Below, piece after piece: positions 17,961-27,261 of a DNA stretch of 64,000 nucleotides. The notes under the pieces are model-generated. The model did no database searches. It saw only the letters and a list, made by a program, of their open reading frames with translations, and was not told where the DNA came from. Positions within the stretch are counted from its first letter, which is position 1, and every line of letters starts with the position of its first letter. The stretch is from Paracoccus saliphilus (GTDB taxonomy: Bacteria; Pseudomonadota; Alphaproteobacteria; Rhodobacterales; Rhodobacteraceae). The stretch lies in NCBI GenBank assembly GCA_003255745.1, contig QKYL01000110.1, forward strand, positions 121,857 through 185,856, given 5' to 3'. Both the position numbers and the translations under genes were made by a program.

Positions 17961-17988
17961 ATTATAGAACATAAACAGAACATCGCAA
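17961..17988 (-). promoter_or_regulatory. sigma70-type promoter overlapped by a LexA (SOS) box
   Basis: On the minus strand: -35 TTGCGA at 17988-17983, -10 TATAAT at 17966-17961, spacer 16. The spacer contains GTTCTGTTTATGTTC at 17981-17967, an exact GTTC-N7-GTTC match to the LexA operator known from alphaproteobacteria. A repressor bound there would block both promoter elements. Confidence 0.8.
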
Positions 17989-18053
17989 GACTGCGGTTGA
18001 TGTCCCGCATGGCCGGCCACATCTTCTGCCCAACGCAATCAAAGGACATCCCG

Positions 18054-18917
18054 ATGAGCGACGACTATATCCCGCCCAAGATCTGGACACCCGGTAAGGA
18101 AAATGGCGGAAAATTTGCCAGCATCAACAAGCCCACCGCCGGCGCCCAGTTCGACCGCGACCTTCCTGTGGGCCAGCATCCCCTGCAGCTTTATTCGCTG
18201 GCCACGCCCAACGGGCAGAAGGTCACGATCATGCTGGAGGAGCTGCTGGAGGCCGGGCATGACGCTGAATACGATGCTTGGTTGATCAAGATCAGCGATG
18301 GCGACCAGTTCGGCAGCGGCTTTGTGGGGGTAAACCCAAACAGCAAGATCCCGGCGCTGATGGACCATTCGGTCACCCCGCCGCTGCGGGTCTTTGAATC
18401 GGGCTCAATCCTGCTGTACCTGGCGGAAAAATACGGCGCCTTCCTGCCCACCGCCCCGGCGGAGCGGACCGAGACGCTGAACTGGCTGTTCTGGCAGATG
18501 GGTGCGGGCCCCTATCTGGGTGGCGGCTTCGGGCATTTTTATGCCTATGCGCCCACCAAGATCGAATACGCGATCGACCGCTTTACGATGGAGGTGAAGC
18601 GCCAGCTGGACCTGCTGGACAAGCGCCTGGCCGAGACGCGCTTTGTTGCGGGACCCGACTATACCATCGCCGATATGGCTATTTGGCCATGGTACGGCCG
18701 CGTGATTACGGGCGGCGCCTATGGCGATGCAGCGACCTTCCTGGACGCGGACAGCTATCGCAACCTGCACCGCTGGCAGGCCGAGATCGCGGCACGCCCG
18801 GCGGTCCAGCGCGGGATCATGGTCAACAACGTGTCCGGCGATCCGTCCAAGCAGCTTCACGAACGTCACGATGCGTCCGATTTCCAGACGCGCACCCAGG
18901 ACAAGCTGGAGGCGTGA
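18054..18917 (+). CDS. yghU: glutathione-dependent disulfide-bond oxidoreductase, YghU type
   Basis: Nu-class glutathione transferase relative that binds two glutathione molecules and reduces disulfides. The 287-residue product matches E. coli YghU along its length: WTPGKENGGKFASIN near the N-terminus, LPVGQHPLQLYSLATPNGQ, the thioredoxin-like domain with NPNSKIPAL and VFESGSILLYLAEKYG. An all-alpha domain follows with GGGFGHFY, YTIADMAIWPW and the C-terminal QLHERHDASDF. AAAGGA lies seven bases before the ATG. Divergent from the LexA-controlled radical SAM gene; 94-100 bases separate the starts. Confidence 0.94.
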   Translation: MSDDYIPPKIWTPGKENGGKFASINKPTAGAQFDRDLPVGQHPLQLYSLATPNGQKVTIMLEELLEAGHDAEYDAWLIKISDGDQFGSGFVGVNPNSKIPALMDHSVTPPLRVFESGSILLYLAEKYGAFLPTAPAERTETLNWLFWQMGAGPYLGGGFGHFYAYAPTKIEYAIDRFTMEVKRQLDLLDKRLAETRFVAGPDYTIADMAIWPWYGRVITGGAYGDAATFLDADSYRNLHRWQAEIAARPAVQRGIMVNNVSGDPSKQLHERHDASDFQTRTQDKLEA

Positions 18918-18921
18918 GGAA

Positions 18922-18938
18922 GGGGGGCCTTGCCCCCC
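18922..18938. terminator. hairpin after yghU
   Basis: GGGGGGC and GCCCCCC pair around CTT, five bases after the yghU stop. It has no U-tract; possible factor-aided or weak terminator. Confidence 0.45.
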
Positions 18939-18957
18939 GACCTGCGCATTTCCTGAA

Positions 18958-18979
18958 GGTATTTGGACAGCAGAGAAGG
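18958..18979 (-). repeat. intergenic repeat motif, copy 2 (inverted)
   Basis: A minus-orientation, partly diverged copy of the CAAATACC-containing motif. It faces copy 3 and forms a long imperfect inverted repeat in the yghU-ilvC convergent spacer. Confidence 0.5.
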
Positions 18980-18980
18980 A

Positions 18981-19003
18981 TTTCTTCGTTGCTCAAATAC
19001 CCC
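18981..19003 (+). repeat. intergenic repeat motif, copy 3
   Basis: TTTCTTCGTTG then CTCAAATACCCC. Plus orientation, immediately right of copy 2; together they can pair GGTATTTG with CAAATACC. Confidence 0.6.
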
Positions 19004-19020
19004 ACGAGGGGCCCGGGGGT

Positions 19021-19041
19021 CCGGGGGTATGAAACCCCCGG
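19021..19041. terminator. hairpin downstream of ilvC
   Basis: A perfect stem, CCGGGGGT and ACCCCCGG, with a five-base loop lies 13 bases past the ilvC stop in the convergent spacer with yghU. No U-tract. Confidence 0.45.
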
Positions 19042-19053
19042 CCTTGCGCCGGA

Positions 19054-20106
<1,053 letters not shown>

Positions 20107-20120
20107 CTATGTCAAAACCC

Positions 20121-20168
20121 AAGGATGCATCCTTCAATCGTCGTGAATATGTTCCCCTTTCCGAAAGG
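20121..20168. promoter_or_regulatory. candidate Lrp/AsnC operator region between ilvC and the regulator pair
   Basis: AAGGATGCATCCTT at 20121-20134 is a perfect 14-bp palindrome. CCTTTCCGAAAGG at 20156-20168 is a second, odd-centred palindrome, whose left part CCTTTCCGAA recurs at 20085-20094 over the ilvC ribosome-binding site. AsnC/Lrp proteins bind imperfect palindromes in divergent spacers; binding here is inferred from position. Confidence 0.4.
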
Positions 20169-20202
20169 ATCATGCAGGAGTAATACCCATCTGATGATAT
20201 TC

Positions 20203-20658
20203 ATGCCGGACAATACAGATCGCCGCATACTTCGCCAGCTTCTGGCAGACCCTTTGGCGCCAAATGCCGCCTTGGCCGAACGTGCGGGTGTCACCGCTGC
20301 CAGTCTTTGGCGACGGATAGAGCGGATGCGGGAGGCGGGCGTCCTGAAGGGGGTGCAGGCGCGGATCGACTGGCGCGCCCTTGGCTGGGAGGTCGAGGTC
20401 AGCCTGCGATTTACCTTGGACAAGACCAACCCGCGGGCTTTCGATGAATTCCTGTCCGCCCTGCGCCAGGTGCCCGAAGTGACCGAGATCCAGTCATTTC
20501 TGGGCAGCGTCGACTGGCGCGCCTCGGTCATTGCGCGGGACATGACACATTGGCAGCAGGTTTATCGTGACCGCATCCTGACGCTGCCCCACATCGCGGA
20601 ACTGGATGCGCTGATGCTGGTCGCGACCATCAAGGACAGCGGGGAACTGGCGCTGTGA
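20203..20658 (+). CDS. AsnC/Lrp-family transcriptional regulator
   Basis: Amino-acid-responsive DNA-binding regulator. The 151-residue product has an N-terminal winged helix-turn-helix (DRRILRQLLADPLAPNAALAERAG split by the turn, then SLWRRIERMREAGVL) and a C-terminal RAM ligand domain (about 70-145, VEVSLRFTL, VTEIQSFLGSVDW). The start at MPDNTDRR is the family-typical one; ATG at 20194 (MIFMPDN) is equally close to the distant AGGAG. It is followed, with a four-base GTGA overlap, by a second AsnC gene and is divergent from ilvC. This suggests control of branched-chain amino acid genes by the pair. Confidence 0.88.
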   Translation: MPDNTDRRILRQLLADPLAPNAALAERAGVTAASLWRRIERMREAGVLKGVQARIDWRALGWEVEVSLRFTLDKTNPRAFDEFLSALRQVPEVTEIQSFLGSVDWRASVIARDMTHWQQVYRDRILTLPHIAELDALMLVATIKDSGELAL

Positions 20659-21119
20659 CCGATACCGATGCAACGGACCTGGCAATCTTGCGGCTTCTGT
20701 CGGCCGATGCGACCCGAAGCGCGGCCGAGATCGGCCGCGCGGTGGGCCTGGGGCAGCCGGCCGCCTGGCGGCGCATCCGGCGCCTGACCGAACAGGGGGT
20801 CATCTCTGGCCGCCGGGTAATGCTGGACAACGCCGCCCTGGGCTTTGGCGTGACGGTCTTTCTGGGCATCCGTCTGGCCACCAAGGGACGGACCAGCCTT
20901 GAGGATTTCGAACGCGCGGTGACTGCCATCCCAGAAGTGCAGCTGGTCCAGCATGTTTTGGGGCAGTTCGACTATCGTCTGCGAATCACCGCGCGCGACA
21001 TCAGCGATTTCGAACGCATTCTGCGCCGCCGTATCATGACGCTGCCAGGCGTGGGCCAGGTCGAGGCAAACGTCATGCTGTCCGAGGAGCGGCGCCCCGG
21101 TCCCCTTGGCCCGATCTGA
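20655..21119 (+). CDS. AsnC/Lrp-family transcriptional regulator
   Basis: Second member of a tandem regulator pair, 154 residues, GTG start inside the stop of the first gene. Winged helix-turn-helix at the N-terminus (DLAILRLLSADATRS, then AAWRRIRRLTEQGVISGRRV) and RAM domain with GVTVFLGIRLA and QHVLGQFDYRLRI. Translational coupling of two different AsnC proteins suggests they act together, perhaps as a heteromer; that is inference. Confidence 0.88.
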   Translation: MTDTDATDLAILRLLSADATRSAAEIGRAVGLGQPAAWRRIRRLTEQGVISGRRVMLDNAALGFGVTVFLGIRLATKGRTSLEDFERAVTAIPEVQLVQHVLGQFDYRLRITARDISDFERILRRRIMTLPGVGQVEANVMLSEERRPGPLGPI

Positions 21120-21167
21120 TCACGGCCGAGACTGCGTGTCCGCCAGACGCCGCGCCCGACAGGAGAT

Positions 21168-21206
21168 TCTGCCGGGACGCCGGCCACAGACCGGCGTCCC
21201 GGCAGA
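21168..21206. terminator. 16-bp perfect hairpin between the AsnC pair and ilvD
   Basis: TCTGCCGGGACGCCGG at 21168-21183 pairs exactly with CCGGCGTCCCGGCAGA at 21191-21206 around a seven-base loop. It lies between convergent genes and touches the ilvD stop. No U-tract on either strand, yet the stem is the strongest in the window. Confidence 0.7.
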
Positions 21207-23045
21207 TCATTCCGGAATAACGCGCACTGCCCCGCGGGCGGCACTGGTCGTCATCGCCGCATAGGCGCGCAGGGCGGTCGAAACCTTGCGCTGGCGCGGC
21301 TTGGCAGGCTTCCAGCCCAAGGCTTCGCGCTGTTCGCGGCGGGCGGCAAGAATGGCATCGTCCACCACCAGTTCGATCCGGCGGTTCGGGATGTCGATGC
21401 GAATCGTGTCACCCTGCTCCACCAGGCCGATGGTGCCGCCTTCGGCCGCCTCGGGCGAAACATGGCCGATCGACAGCCCCGAGGACCCGCCCGAGAAACG
21501 CCCGTCGGTCACCAGCGCGCAGGCTTTTCCCAAGCCCTTGGACTTGAGGTAGCTGGTCGGATACAGCATTTCCTGCATGCCCGGCCCGCCGCGCGGACCT
21601 TCGTAGCGGATCAGCACAACCTCTCCGGGCTTGACCTTGCCGGTCAGGATGGCGCTGACGCTGTCGTCCTGGCTTTCGAAAATATGCGCCGGGCCTTCGA
21701 AGGTCAGGATCGATTCGTCGACGCCCGCGGTCTTCACAATGCAGCCGTCCTCGGCCAGGTTGCCATAAAGGACGGCAAGGCCGCCATCCTGGCTGAAGGC
21801 GTGTTCGGGCGCGCGGATCACACCCTTTTCGCGGTCCAGGTCCAGGTCGTCATAGCGGCGGTCCTGCGAAAACGCGACCTGGGTCGGCACGCCGCCGGGG
21901 GCCGCGCGGAAGAAGTCGTGGACGCTGGCCGCATCGGTGCGCGACACGTCCCACCGGTCCAGCGCCTGCGCCAGCGTGCCGGAATGGACGCTGCCGACCG
22001 ATGTGTCCAGCAGCCCCGCACGGTCCAGCTGGCCCAGGATGGCCATGATGCCGCCGGCGCGGTGGACATCCTCCATGTGGACGTCGTCCTTGGCGGGCGC
22101 GACCTTGCACAGGACCGGCACCTTGCGAGACAGGCGGTCGATGTCGGACATGGTGAAGTCGATCCCGGCCTCATGCGCGGCGGCCAGCAGGTGCAGGACG
22201 GTGTTGGTCGAACCGCCCATGGCGATGTCCAGCGTCATCGCGTTCTCAAAGGCGGCAAAGCTGGCGACGTTGCGCGGCAGGACGCTGGCATCCTCGCCCT
22301 CGTAGTAACGCTTGGCCAGGTCCACGACCAGGTGGCCCGCCTCGACGAACAGGCGCTTGCGGTCGGCATGGGTGGCCAGGGTCGATCCGTTACCCGGCAG
22401 CGACAGGCCCAGGGCCTCGGTCAGGCAGTTCATCGAATTGGCGGTGAACATGCCGGAACAGGACCCGCAGGTCGGGCAGGCCGCCTGCTCGATCGACTGC
22501 AGATCGGCTTCCGAAACCGAATCATCGGCCGCCGCCACCATGGCATCGACCAGGTCCAGCGCCTTGACGCGGCCGTCCTGCAGCACGACCTTGCCCGCCT
22601 CCATCGGTCCGCCGGACACGAAGACGGTGGGGATGTTCAGCCGCAGCGAGGCCATCAGCATGCCCGGCGTGATCTTGTCGCAGTTGCTGATGCAGACCAT
22701 CGCGTCGGCGCAATGGGCGTTGACCATGTATTCGACGCTGTCCGCGATCACCTCGCGCGAGGGCAGCGAATAGAGCATCCCGTCATGGCCCATGGCGATG
22801 CCGTCATCGACCGCGATGGTGTTGAATTCCTTGGCGATGCCACCCGCCGCCTCGACCTCGCGCGCGACCAGCTGGCCCAGGTCCTTCAGGTGGACGTGGC
22901 CGGGCACGAACTGGGTGAAGCTGTTGACGATGGCGATGATGGGCTTGCCGAAGTCGCTGTCCTTCACCCCGGTCGCACGCCACAGGCCACGCGCGCCTGC
23001 CATGTTGCGGCCATGGGTGGTGGTGCGGGAACGATAGGCGGGCAT
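21207..23045 (-). CDS. ilvD: dihydroxy-acid dehydratase
   Basis: Fe-S dehydratase for the third common step of valine and isoleucine synthesis. The 612-residue product has the long (E. coli-type) form: N-terminal [35 protein letters not shown], the cluster cysteines in [11 protein letters not shown] and [18 protein letters not shown], and C-terminal [23 protein letters not shown] in the sugar-acid dehydratase style. GGAGAT precedes the ATG. Convergent with the AsnC pair, near ilvC; ilvB/ilvH and ilvE are not in the window. Confidence 0.97.
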   Translation of the reverse strand: MPAYRSRTTTHGRNMAGARGLWRATGVKDSDFGKPIIAIVNSFTQFVPGHVHLKDLGQLVAREVEAAGGIAKEFNTIAVDDGIAMGHDGMLYSLPSREVIADSVEYMVNAHCADAMVCISNCDKITPGMLMASLRLNIPTVFVSGGPMEAGKVVLQDGRVKALDLVDAMVAAADDSVSEADLQSIEQAACPTCGSCSGMFTANSMNCLTEALGLSLPGNGSTLATHADRKRLFVEAGHLVVDLAKRYYEGEDASVLPRNVASFAAFENAMTLDIAMGGSTNTVLHLLAAAHEAGIDFTMSDIDRLSRKVPVLCKVAPAKDDVHMEDVHRAGGIMAILGQLDRAGLLDTSVGSVHSGTLAQALDRWDVSRTDAASVHDFFRAAPGGVPTQVAFSQDRRYDDLDLDREKGVIRAPEHAFSQDGGLAVLYGNLAEDGCIVKTAGVDESILTFEGPAHIFESQDDSVSAILTGKVKPGEVVLIRYEGPRGGPGMQEMLYPTSYLKSKGLGKACALVTDGRFSGGSSGLSIGHVSPEAAEGGTIGLVEQGDTIRIDIPNRRIELVVDDAILAARREQREALGWKPAKPRQRKVSTALRAYAAMTTSAARGAVRVIPE

Positions 23046-23330
23046 GGCTGATCTCCTTTGGCTGGGTCCGCGTTTAGCATCCCTGCCGCCAGAAGGAAAT
23101 TACCGGCGCAGGGGTGGGGGCGTGGTTTTCTGTCCGAAAAGGGCAAAACAACTCGCCGCACCCCCCTCCGGCGGTGGCCGACCGATTATCCGCGCCCTGC
23201 CCGTCAGGCCCCGTGCGGCAAATCCGCCCGGCCGGACCTTTAACACGGCTAAAACTGGCGCGCATTTTCACGTCGGCCTTTTCAAGCCTTCATGTCACCC
23301 TCATATTACTGGGGAGGAGAGGAGTGTCCC

Positions 23331-23504
23331 ATGCCGCTGACCCATTTCCTGACGCTGATCGCGTTTGTTATCCTGGGCGCTGCCCTGACGCTGTGGGTTG
23401 GATTTTCCGCCGGCATTCCGCCCGTGGCGATCCTGCTGGTCGCCCTCAGCGCGGCGCTGCTGCTGCATCTGGGCCACCGCGAGGGGCAGGACCCCGAAAG
23501 CTGA
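23331..23504 (+). CDS. small two-helix membrane protein, unknown function
   Basis: A 57-residue product with two predicted TM helices (LTLIAFVILGAALTLWVGF and VAILLVALSAALLLHL) separated by SAGIPP, and a short polar end. A strong GGAGGAGAGGAG sits right before the ATG at 23331, which decides the start. The 285-base spacer to ilvD (23046-23330) has no other gene that I can support. No family recognised. Confidence 0.7.
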   Translation: MPLTHFLTLIAFVILGAALTLWVGFSAGIPPVAILLVALSAALLLHLGHREGQDPES

Positions 23505-23516
23505 CCACTGGCACGT

Positions 23517-24116
23517 TCAGCTTTCCAGTTCGGCGTCCCAGTACAGGAAATCCATCCAGCTGTCGTGCAGGTGATTCGGCGGAAAGCGCCGGCCGATCGC
23601 GTGCATTTCATCCGACGAGGGCTGGCGAGGCGGCTTGCGCAGATGCATCCCCGAATGGCGCAGGCTGCGATTGGCCTTTTTCAGGTTGCAGGGCGAACAG
23701 GCGGCCACCACGTTTTCCCAGCTGGTGACGCCGCCGCGCGACCGCGGCACCACATGGTCAAAGGTCAGATCGCCCTTCGCCCCGCAATACTGGCAGGCGA
23801 ATTCATCCCTCAGAAAAAGATTGAAGCGCGTGAATGCCACGCGCTTCTGGGGTCTGACATAATCTTTGAGGACGACGACCGAGGGGATCCGGAAGGCCTG
23901 TCGCTGACTTCGGACCACCTCGTCATATTCGGCCAGGATGCTGACCCGGTCCAGGAAGACCGCCTTGATCGCCTCCTGCCAGGGCCAAAGCGACAGGGGG
24001 TAGTAGCTGAGCGGTCGAAAGTCCGCATTCAGCACCAGCGCGGGGTGATGACGCAGGCTTGCCGGCTCGCGCACGAACTGGGTCCGGAATTCCGTCTGGT
24101 GTTGCTCGTCCAGCAT
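23517..24116 (-). CDS. HNH endonuclease
   Basis: Stand-alone HNH nuclease of a type common in Rhodobacterales chromosomes; biological role unknown. The 199-residue product has an N-terminal segment (PALVLNADFRPLSYYPLSLWPWQEA) typical of this subfamily. Its HNH core is CQYCGAKGDLTFDH, VVPRSRGGVTSWENVVAACSPCN, with two CxxC zinc pairs around the HNH residues. Start at 24116 (MLDEQHQ) has GAAGG five bases upstream; longer readings cross the promoter at 24174-24201. Confidence 0.85.
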   Translation of the reverse strand: MLDEQHQTEFRTQFVREPASLRHHPALVLNADFRPLSYYPLSLWPWQEAIKAVFLDRVSILAEYDEVVRSQRQAFRIPSVVVLKDYVRPQKRVAFTRFNLFLRDEFACQYCGAKGDLTFDHVVPRSRGGVTSWENVVAACSPCNLKKANRSLRHSGMHLRKPPRQPSSDEMHAIGRRFPPNHLHDSWMDFLYWDAELES

Positions 24117-24173
24117 ATCGCCTTCCCGCCTGCCCCGTGGGGTGACCGGGGCGCCCGTCAGATCCATAACCCG

Positions 24174-24201
24174 ACTATATATCGCGTCGGGCATCTGGCA
24201 A
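24174..24201 (-). promoter_or_regulatory. candidate promoter of the HNH endonuclease gene
   Basis: TTGCCA (24201-24196), 16 bases, TATAGT (24179-24174) on the minus strand. It predicts a start near 24167 and a 50-base leader to the ATG at 24116. Confidence 0.5.
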
Positions 24202-24303
24202 GTCCCCGCATCTATTCGGGACATGGCAAGACATAATGGGCCGCGGTGACAGCAGCATGACACCCCTTAGCGGGGTGCTGCCGGGGCGGACGAAAAAACG
24301 GGT

Positions 24304-24960
24304 TCAGGCGCCTAGTTGCTCGCGCAGGAAGGCCAGCGCAACCGACAGCCCGTCCGGGGAAATCCCGTGCCCGGTGCCCTTCATCACATGGCCATAGACG
24401 GTGAACCCCGCCGCCTGCAGGGCCTGCCCCGCCAGGCCCATTTCTTCGAACGGGACCATCTGGTCGTCGTCGCCGTGGATCAGCAGGACCGGAGGCTTGA
24501 CCCGCGCCTCGGCGGCCAGAGCCTCAGGTTCCAGCAGGCGACCAGAAAAGCCCACGATGCCGGCCACGGCCTTGGCCCGGCGCGGCGCCACGTGCAGCGC
24601 CATCATCGTCCCTTGGGAAAAGCCGACCAGCACCATCCGGTCCGCCGCCAGCCCCTCATCCGCCAGCACCTTGTCCAGAAAGCTGTCCAGAGCCGTGATC
24701 GACTGCCCCATGCTGGAGCGCGCGTCGGCCTCGGACGAGCCGTCCAGCCAGGGGATCGGAAACCACTGAAAGCCCATCGGATTATTGCGGCAGGGCTCTG
24801 GCGCGTCGGGCGCATAAAAGGCCGTGTCCGGCAGATGGGCGGCAAGCGGATCGGCCAGGCCCAGAAGGTCGGTCCCGTCGGCGCCATAGCCGTGCAGGAA
24901 GACGACGACCGAACTGGCCTTCGCGGGTCCCTTGCGGGCGGATGTCAGCGGTGCGGTCAT
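24304..24960 (-). CDS. phospholipase/carboxylesterase (alpha/beta hydrolase)
   Basis: Serine esterase of the acyl-protein thioesterase/carboxylesterase family; natural substrate unknown. The 218-residue product shows VVVFLHGYGADGTDLLGLA (oxyanion region), nucleophile serine in LVGFSQGTMMAL, aspartate in LIHGDDDQMVPFE and histidine in KGTGHGISPDG, a complete triad. The ATG at 24960 overlaps the stop of the upstream glycosylase gene by four bases, so it is the third gene of a GntR-glycosylase-esterase operon. Confidence 0.88.
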   Translation of the reverse strand: MTAPLTSARKGPAKASSVVVFLHGYGADGTDLLGLADPLAAHLPDTAFYAPDAPEPCRNNPMGFQWFPIPWLDGSSEADARSSMGQSITALDSFLDKVLADEGLAADRMVLVGFSQGTMMALHVAPRRAKAVAGIVGFSGRLLEPEALAAEARVKPPVLLIHGDDDQMVPFEEMGLAGQALQAAGFTVYGHVMKGTGHGISPDGLSVALAFLREQLGA

Positions 24961-25592
24961 GTGGTTCCCTCGCGTCCCTTGGCCAGCCGGTAATAGGCCC
25001 ACAGCCCGCGCGCCGCAACCGCGCGCCAGGGCTGCCAAGGTTCGGCCAACGCGCGCAGCGCTTTGGGACCGGGCCGTTCGGGCAGGTCGTACATCACCCG
25101 CGCCGCCTCCTGCAGCGCCAGATCGCCAGCCGCGAAGACGTCGGCGCGGCCCAAGGCGAATTTCAGATAGATCTCGGCCGTCCAGACGCCGATGCCGGGC
25201 AGCGCCACCAGTTGCGCGATGGCCTGATCGTCGGGCAGATCCCGCAGCCCATTCCAGTCCAGCCGCGCCTCGGCAATGCCGCGCAGATAGCGCGCCTTGG
25301 GACGCGACAGCCCCACCGCCCGCAGCGTGTCGTCATCAGCCGCCCGCAGCGCCGCCTGATCGGTCAGGCCCGCCGCCTCCAGCCGGGCCCAGATCGAGGC
25401 CGCCGCCGCGACCGAGATCTGCTGGCCCACGATGGCGCTGGCCATGGCGGCAAAGCCGTCCGGGCGCCGGCGCAGCGGCAGGGGGCCCAGCTGCGGCAGG
25501 ACCCGCGCCCAGACCGGGCAGACGGCCGCTAGATGGGCGCAGCCCTCGGCGATGTCCTCGGCGGTCAGGATCAGGCGCGGCAGATCAGCCAC
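24957..25592 (-). CDS. DNA-3-methyladenine glycosylase II (AlkA/HhH-GPD family)
   Basis: Base-excision repair glycosylase removing alkylated bases. The 211-residue product is the short AlkA-like form: ASAIVGQQISVAAAASIWARL, then the helix-hairpin-helix and Gly/Pro loop LVALPGIGVWTAEIYLKFALGRADVFAAGDLAL with the catalytic aspartate in GDLAL. It sits between a GntR regulator (overlap of eight bases) and the esterase (four-base overlap). Confidence 0.9.
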   Translation of the reverse strand: MADLPRLILTAEDIAEGCAHLAAVCPVWARVLPQLGPLPLRRRPDGFAAMASAIVGQQISVAAAASIWARLEAAGLTDQAALRAADDDTLRAVGLSRPKARYLRGIAEARLDWNGLRDLPDDQAIAQLVALPGIGVWTAEIYLKFALGRADVFAAGDLALQEAARVMYDLPERPGPKALRALAEPWQPWRAVAARGLWAYYRLAKGREGTT

Positions 25593-26208
25593 CGGCCTTG
25601 GCCTCCAGCTTCAGCCGCGTTTCCCAAGCCATCGAGATATGCTGCCGCAGCGCCCGGTCCGCCGCCGCCCCGTCGCCCGCCGCGATCGCGTCCACGATGC
25701 GCGCATGTTCGGCCAGGGCCGTCTCGCTGCGCCCTTCCGCCGCGAGCGAGGTGCGTGCCATCAGCGCCATTGTGCGATGCACCAGGTCCAGCTGCTGGAC
25801 CAGGTAACGGTTGTGCGAGGCCAGGTGGATCTGCCGGTGGAACCGCTTGTTGCTGCGCGCCAGGACCTCGGGGTCGCCCTTGGCCTGGCGGTCCTCCTCG
25901 ACCATCTGGGCCAAAACGCGCACCTCCTCGGGAGTCGCATGGCGCGCGGCCAGCCGTCCGGCCAGCGCCTCCAGCTCGGCCCGGACGGTGTAAAGCTCGG
26001 CCAGCTGGTTGTGATCCAGGGAGGCCACGATCAGGCTGCGCCCGTCGCGCACCAGCATGGCTTGCGTCTCCAGCCGCTGCAGCGCCTCGCGCACGGGTGT
26101 GCGGCTGACGCCGAATCGCTCGGCCAGCTCGGATTCGACCAGACGGTCACCGGGACGATAAGTGCCGCCCTCGATGGCGGTCAGGATCAGGGAATAGGCG
26201 TCCTTCAT
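25585..26208 (-). CDS. GntR-family transcriptional regulator (FCD type)
   Basis: 207 residues: N-terminal winged HTH (YRPGDRLVESELAERFGVSRTPVREALQRLE) and an all-helical FCD ligand domain (LEALAGRLAARHAT through EHARIVDAIAAGD) with spaced histidines and acidic residues that bind metal in this class. It heads a tight operon with a DNA glycosylase and an esterase, and is divergent (64 bases) from the HAD nucleotidase gene, either of which could be its target. Ligand unknown. Confidence 0.9.
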   Translation of the reverse strand: MKDAYSLILTAIEGGTYRPGDRLVESELAERFGVSRTPVREALQRLETQAMLVRDGRSLIVASLDHNQLAELYTVRAELEALAGRLAARHATPEEVRVLAQMVEEDRQAKGDPEVLARSNKRFHRQIHLASHNRYLVQQLDLVHRTMALMARTSLAAEGRSETALAEHARIVDAIAAGDGAAADRALRQHISMAWETRLKLEAKAGG

Positions 26209-26272
26209 GGCCGCACGATTGGACGGCCCGCGCCGAATTGCAAGCGCGCCCGGCGCAAGCTATGCCACCGAC

Positions 26273-26962
26273 ATGGATTTTTCGCATGTACGCGTCTGGA
26301 TCTTCGACCTGGACAACACGCTCTATCCGCCCGAGGCGCAGCTGTTCGCGCAGATCGAGACGCGGATGACGCAATGGATGATGCGCGCCCTGGGCGTGCC
26401 GCAGGATGACGCCAACCGGCTGCGCGCCGAATATTGGCGGCTGCACGGGACGACCTTGGCGGGGCTGATGGCCGAACATGCCGTGGACCCTGCCGTGTAT
26501 CTGGCCGACGTGCATGACATCGACTTCTCGGTCTTGGACCCGGCGCCGGATCTGGCGCAGGCCATTGCCGCCCTGCCCGGCCGCCGGATCATCCACACCA
26601 ATGGCGACGCCCGCTATGCCCGCAAGGTGCTGGCCGGGCGCGGCCTGCATGGAGAGGACCTGTTCGAGGCGGTCTATGGCATCGAGGAGACCGGCTTTCA
26701 CCCCAAGCCCGCCCGCGAAGCCTTTGACCGCGTCTTGGCCCAGGCCCGGATCGACCCGCGCAAGGCCGCCTTTTTCGAGGACGATCCCCGCAACCTGCTG
26801 GTCCCGCACCAGCTGGGCATGCGCACGGTGCTGGTCGGTCAGGGCCGCCACGGGCCCGACAATCTGGACCCCGATGCCGATCTCGGTGTGCATGTGCAGC
26901 ACCGCACCGACGATCTGGCTGCGTTCCTGCGTCGCATTGCACCCCGTGCCGCAGGCGAATAG
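26273..26962 (+). CDS. HAD-family pyrimidine 5'-nucleotidase
   Basis: Phosphatase of the yeast Sdt1/PynE type acting on pyrimidine nucleotides. The 229-residue product has HAD motif I VWIFDLDNTLYP (nucleophile Asp), motif II IIHTNGD, motif III lysine in GFHPKPAREAF and motif IV FFEDDPRNLL, with a helical cap between I and II. The ATG at 26273 gives the usual N-terminus (MDFSHVRVWIFDLD). A small membrane-protein gene follows 40 bases later. Confidence 0.88.
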   Translation: MDFSHVRVWIFDLDNTLYPPEAQLFAQIETRMTQWMMRALGVPQDDANRLRAEYWRLHGTTLAGLMAEHAVDPAVYLADVHDIDFSVLDPAPDLAQAIAALPGRRIIHTNGDARYARKVLAGRGLHGEDLFEAVYGIEETGFHPKPAREAFDRVLAQARIDPRKAAFFEDDPRNLLVPHQLGMRTVLVGQGRHGPDNLDPDADLGVHVQHRTDDLAAFLRRIAPRAAGE

Positions 26963-27002
26963 CCGTATCCGCGAACGCGCGCCACCAAAGGGGATCCGAC
27001 CC

Positions 27003-27182
27003 ATGAACCAGATCGCGAAATCGCGCCACCTTTTCCACGTCATCGTTCTGGCCGTGGCCGCCGTGCTGGCGGCGGGCGTGCTGCTGGCCACCAACTTCGG
27101 CCTGCCTGTTCTGGGGCTGCTGGGGCTTGCGCTGACGATTGCGGTCTTCACCATCATGCTGGCCTTCACCGCCGGAAACTGA
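27003..27182 (+). CDS. small two-helix membrane protein, unknown function
   Basis: 59 residues with basic N-terminus (MNQIAKSRHLFH) and two hydrophobic helices (VIVLAVAAVLAAGVLLA and LPVLGLLGLALTIAVFTIML), nearly all membrane. AAAGGGG lies just upstream of the ATG. No recognised domain. Confidence 0.65.
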   Translation: MNQIAKSRHLFHVIVLAVAAVLAAGVLLATNFGLPVLGLLGLALTIAVFTIMLAFTAGN

Positions 27183-27261
27183 CCGGCTGCGACAGCACCG
27201 CCCCTTCCCTCCGGCGGCGCCGGGGGGCAGGATGGAAGGCCAAGAACCAAGGGGCTGTTCC

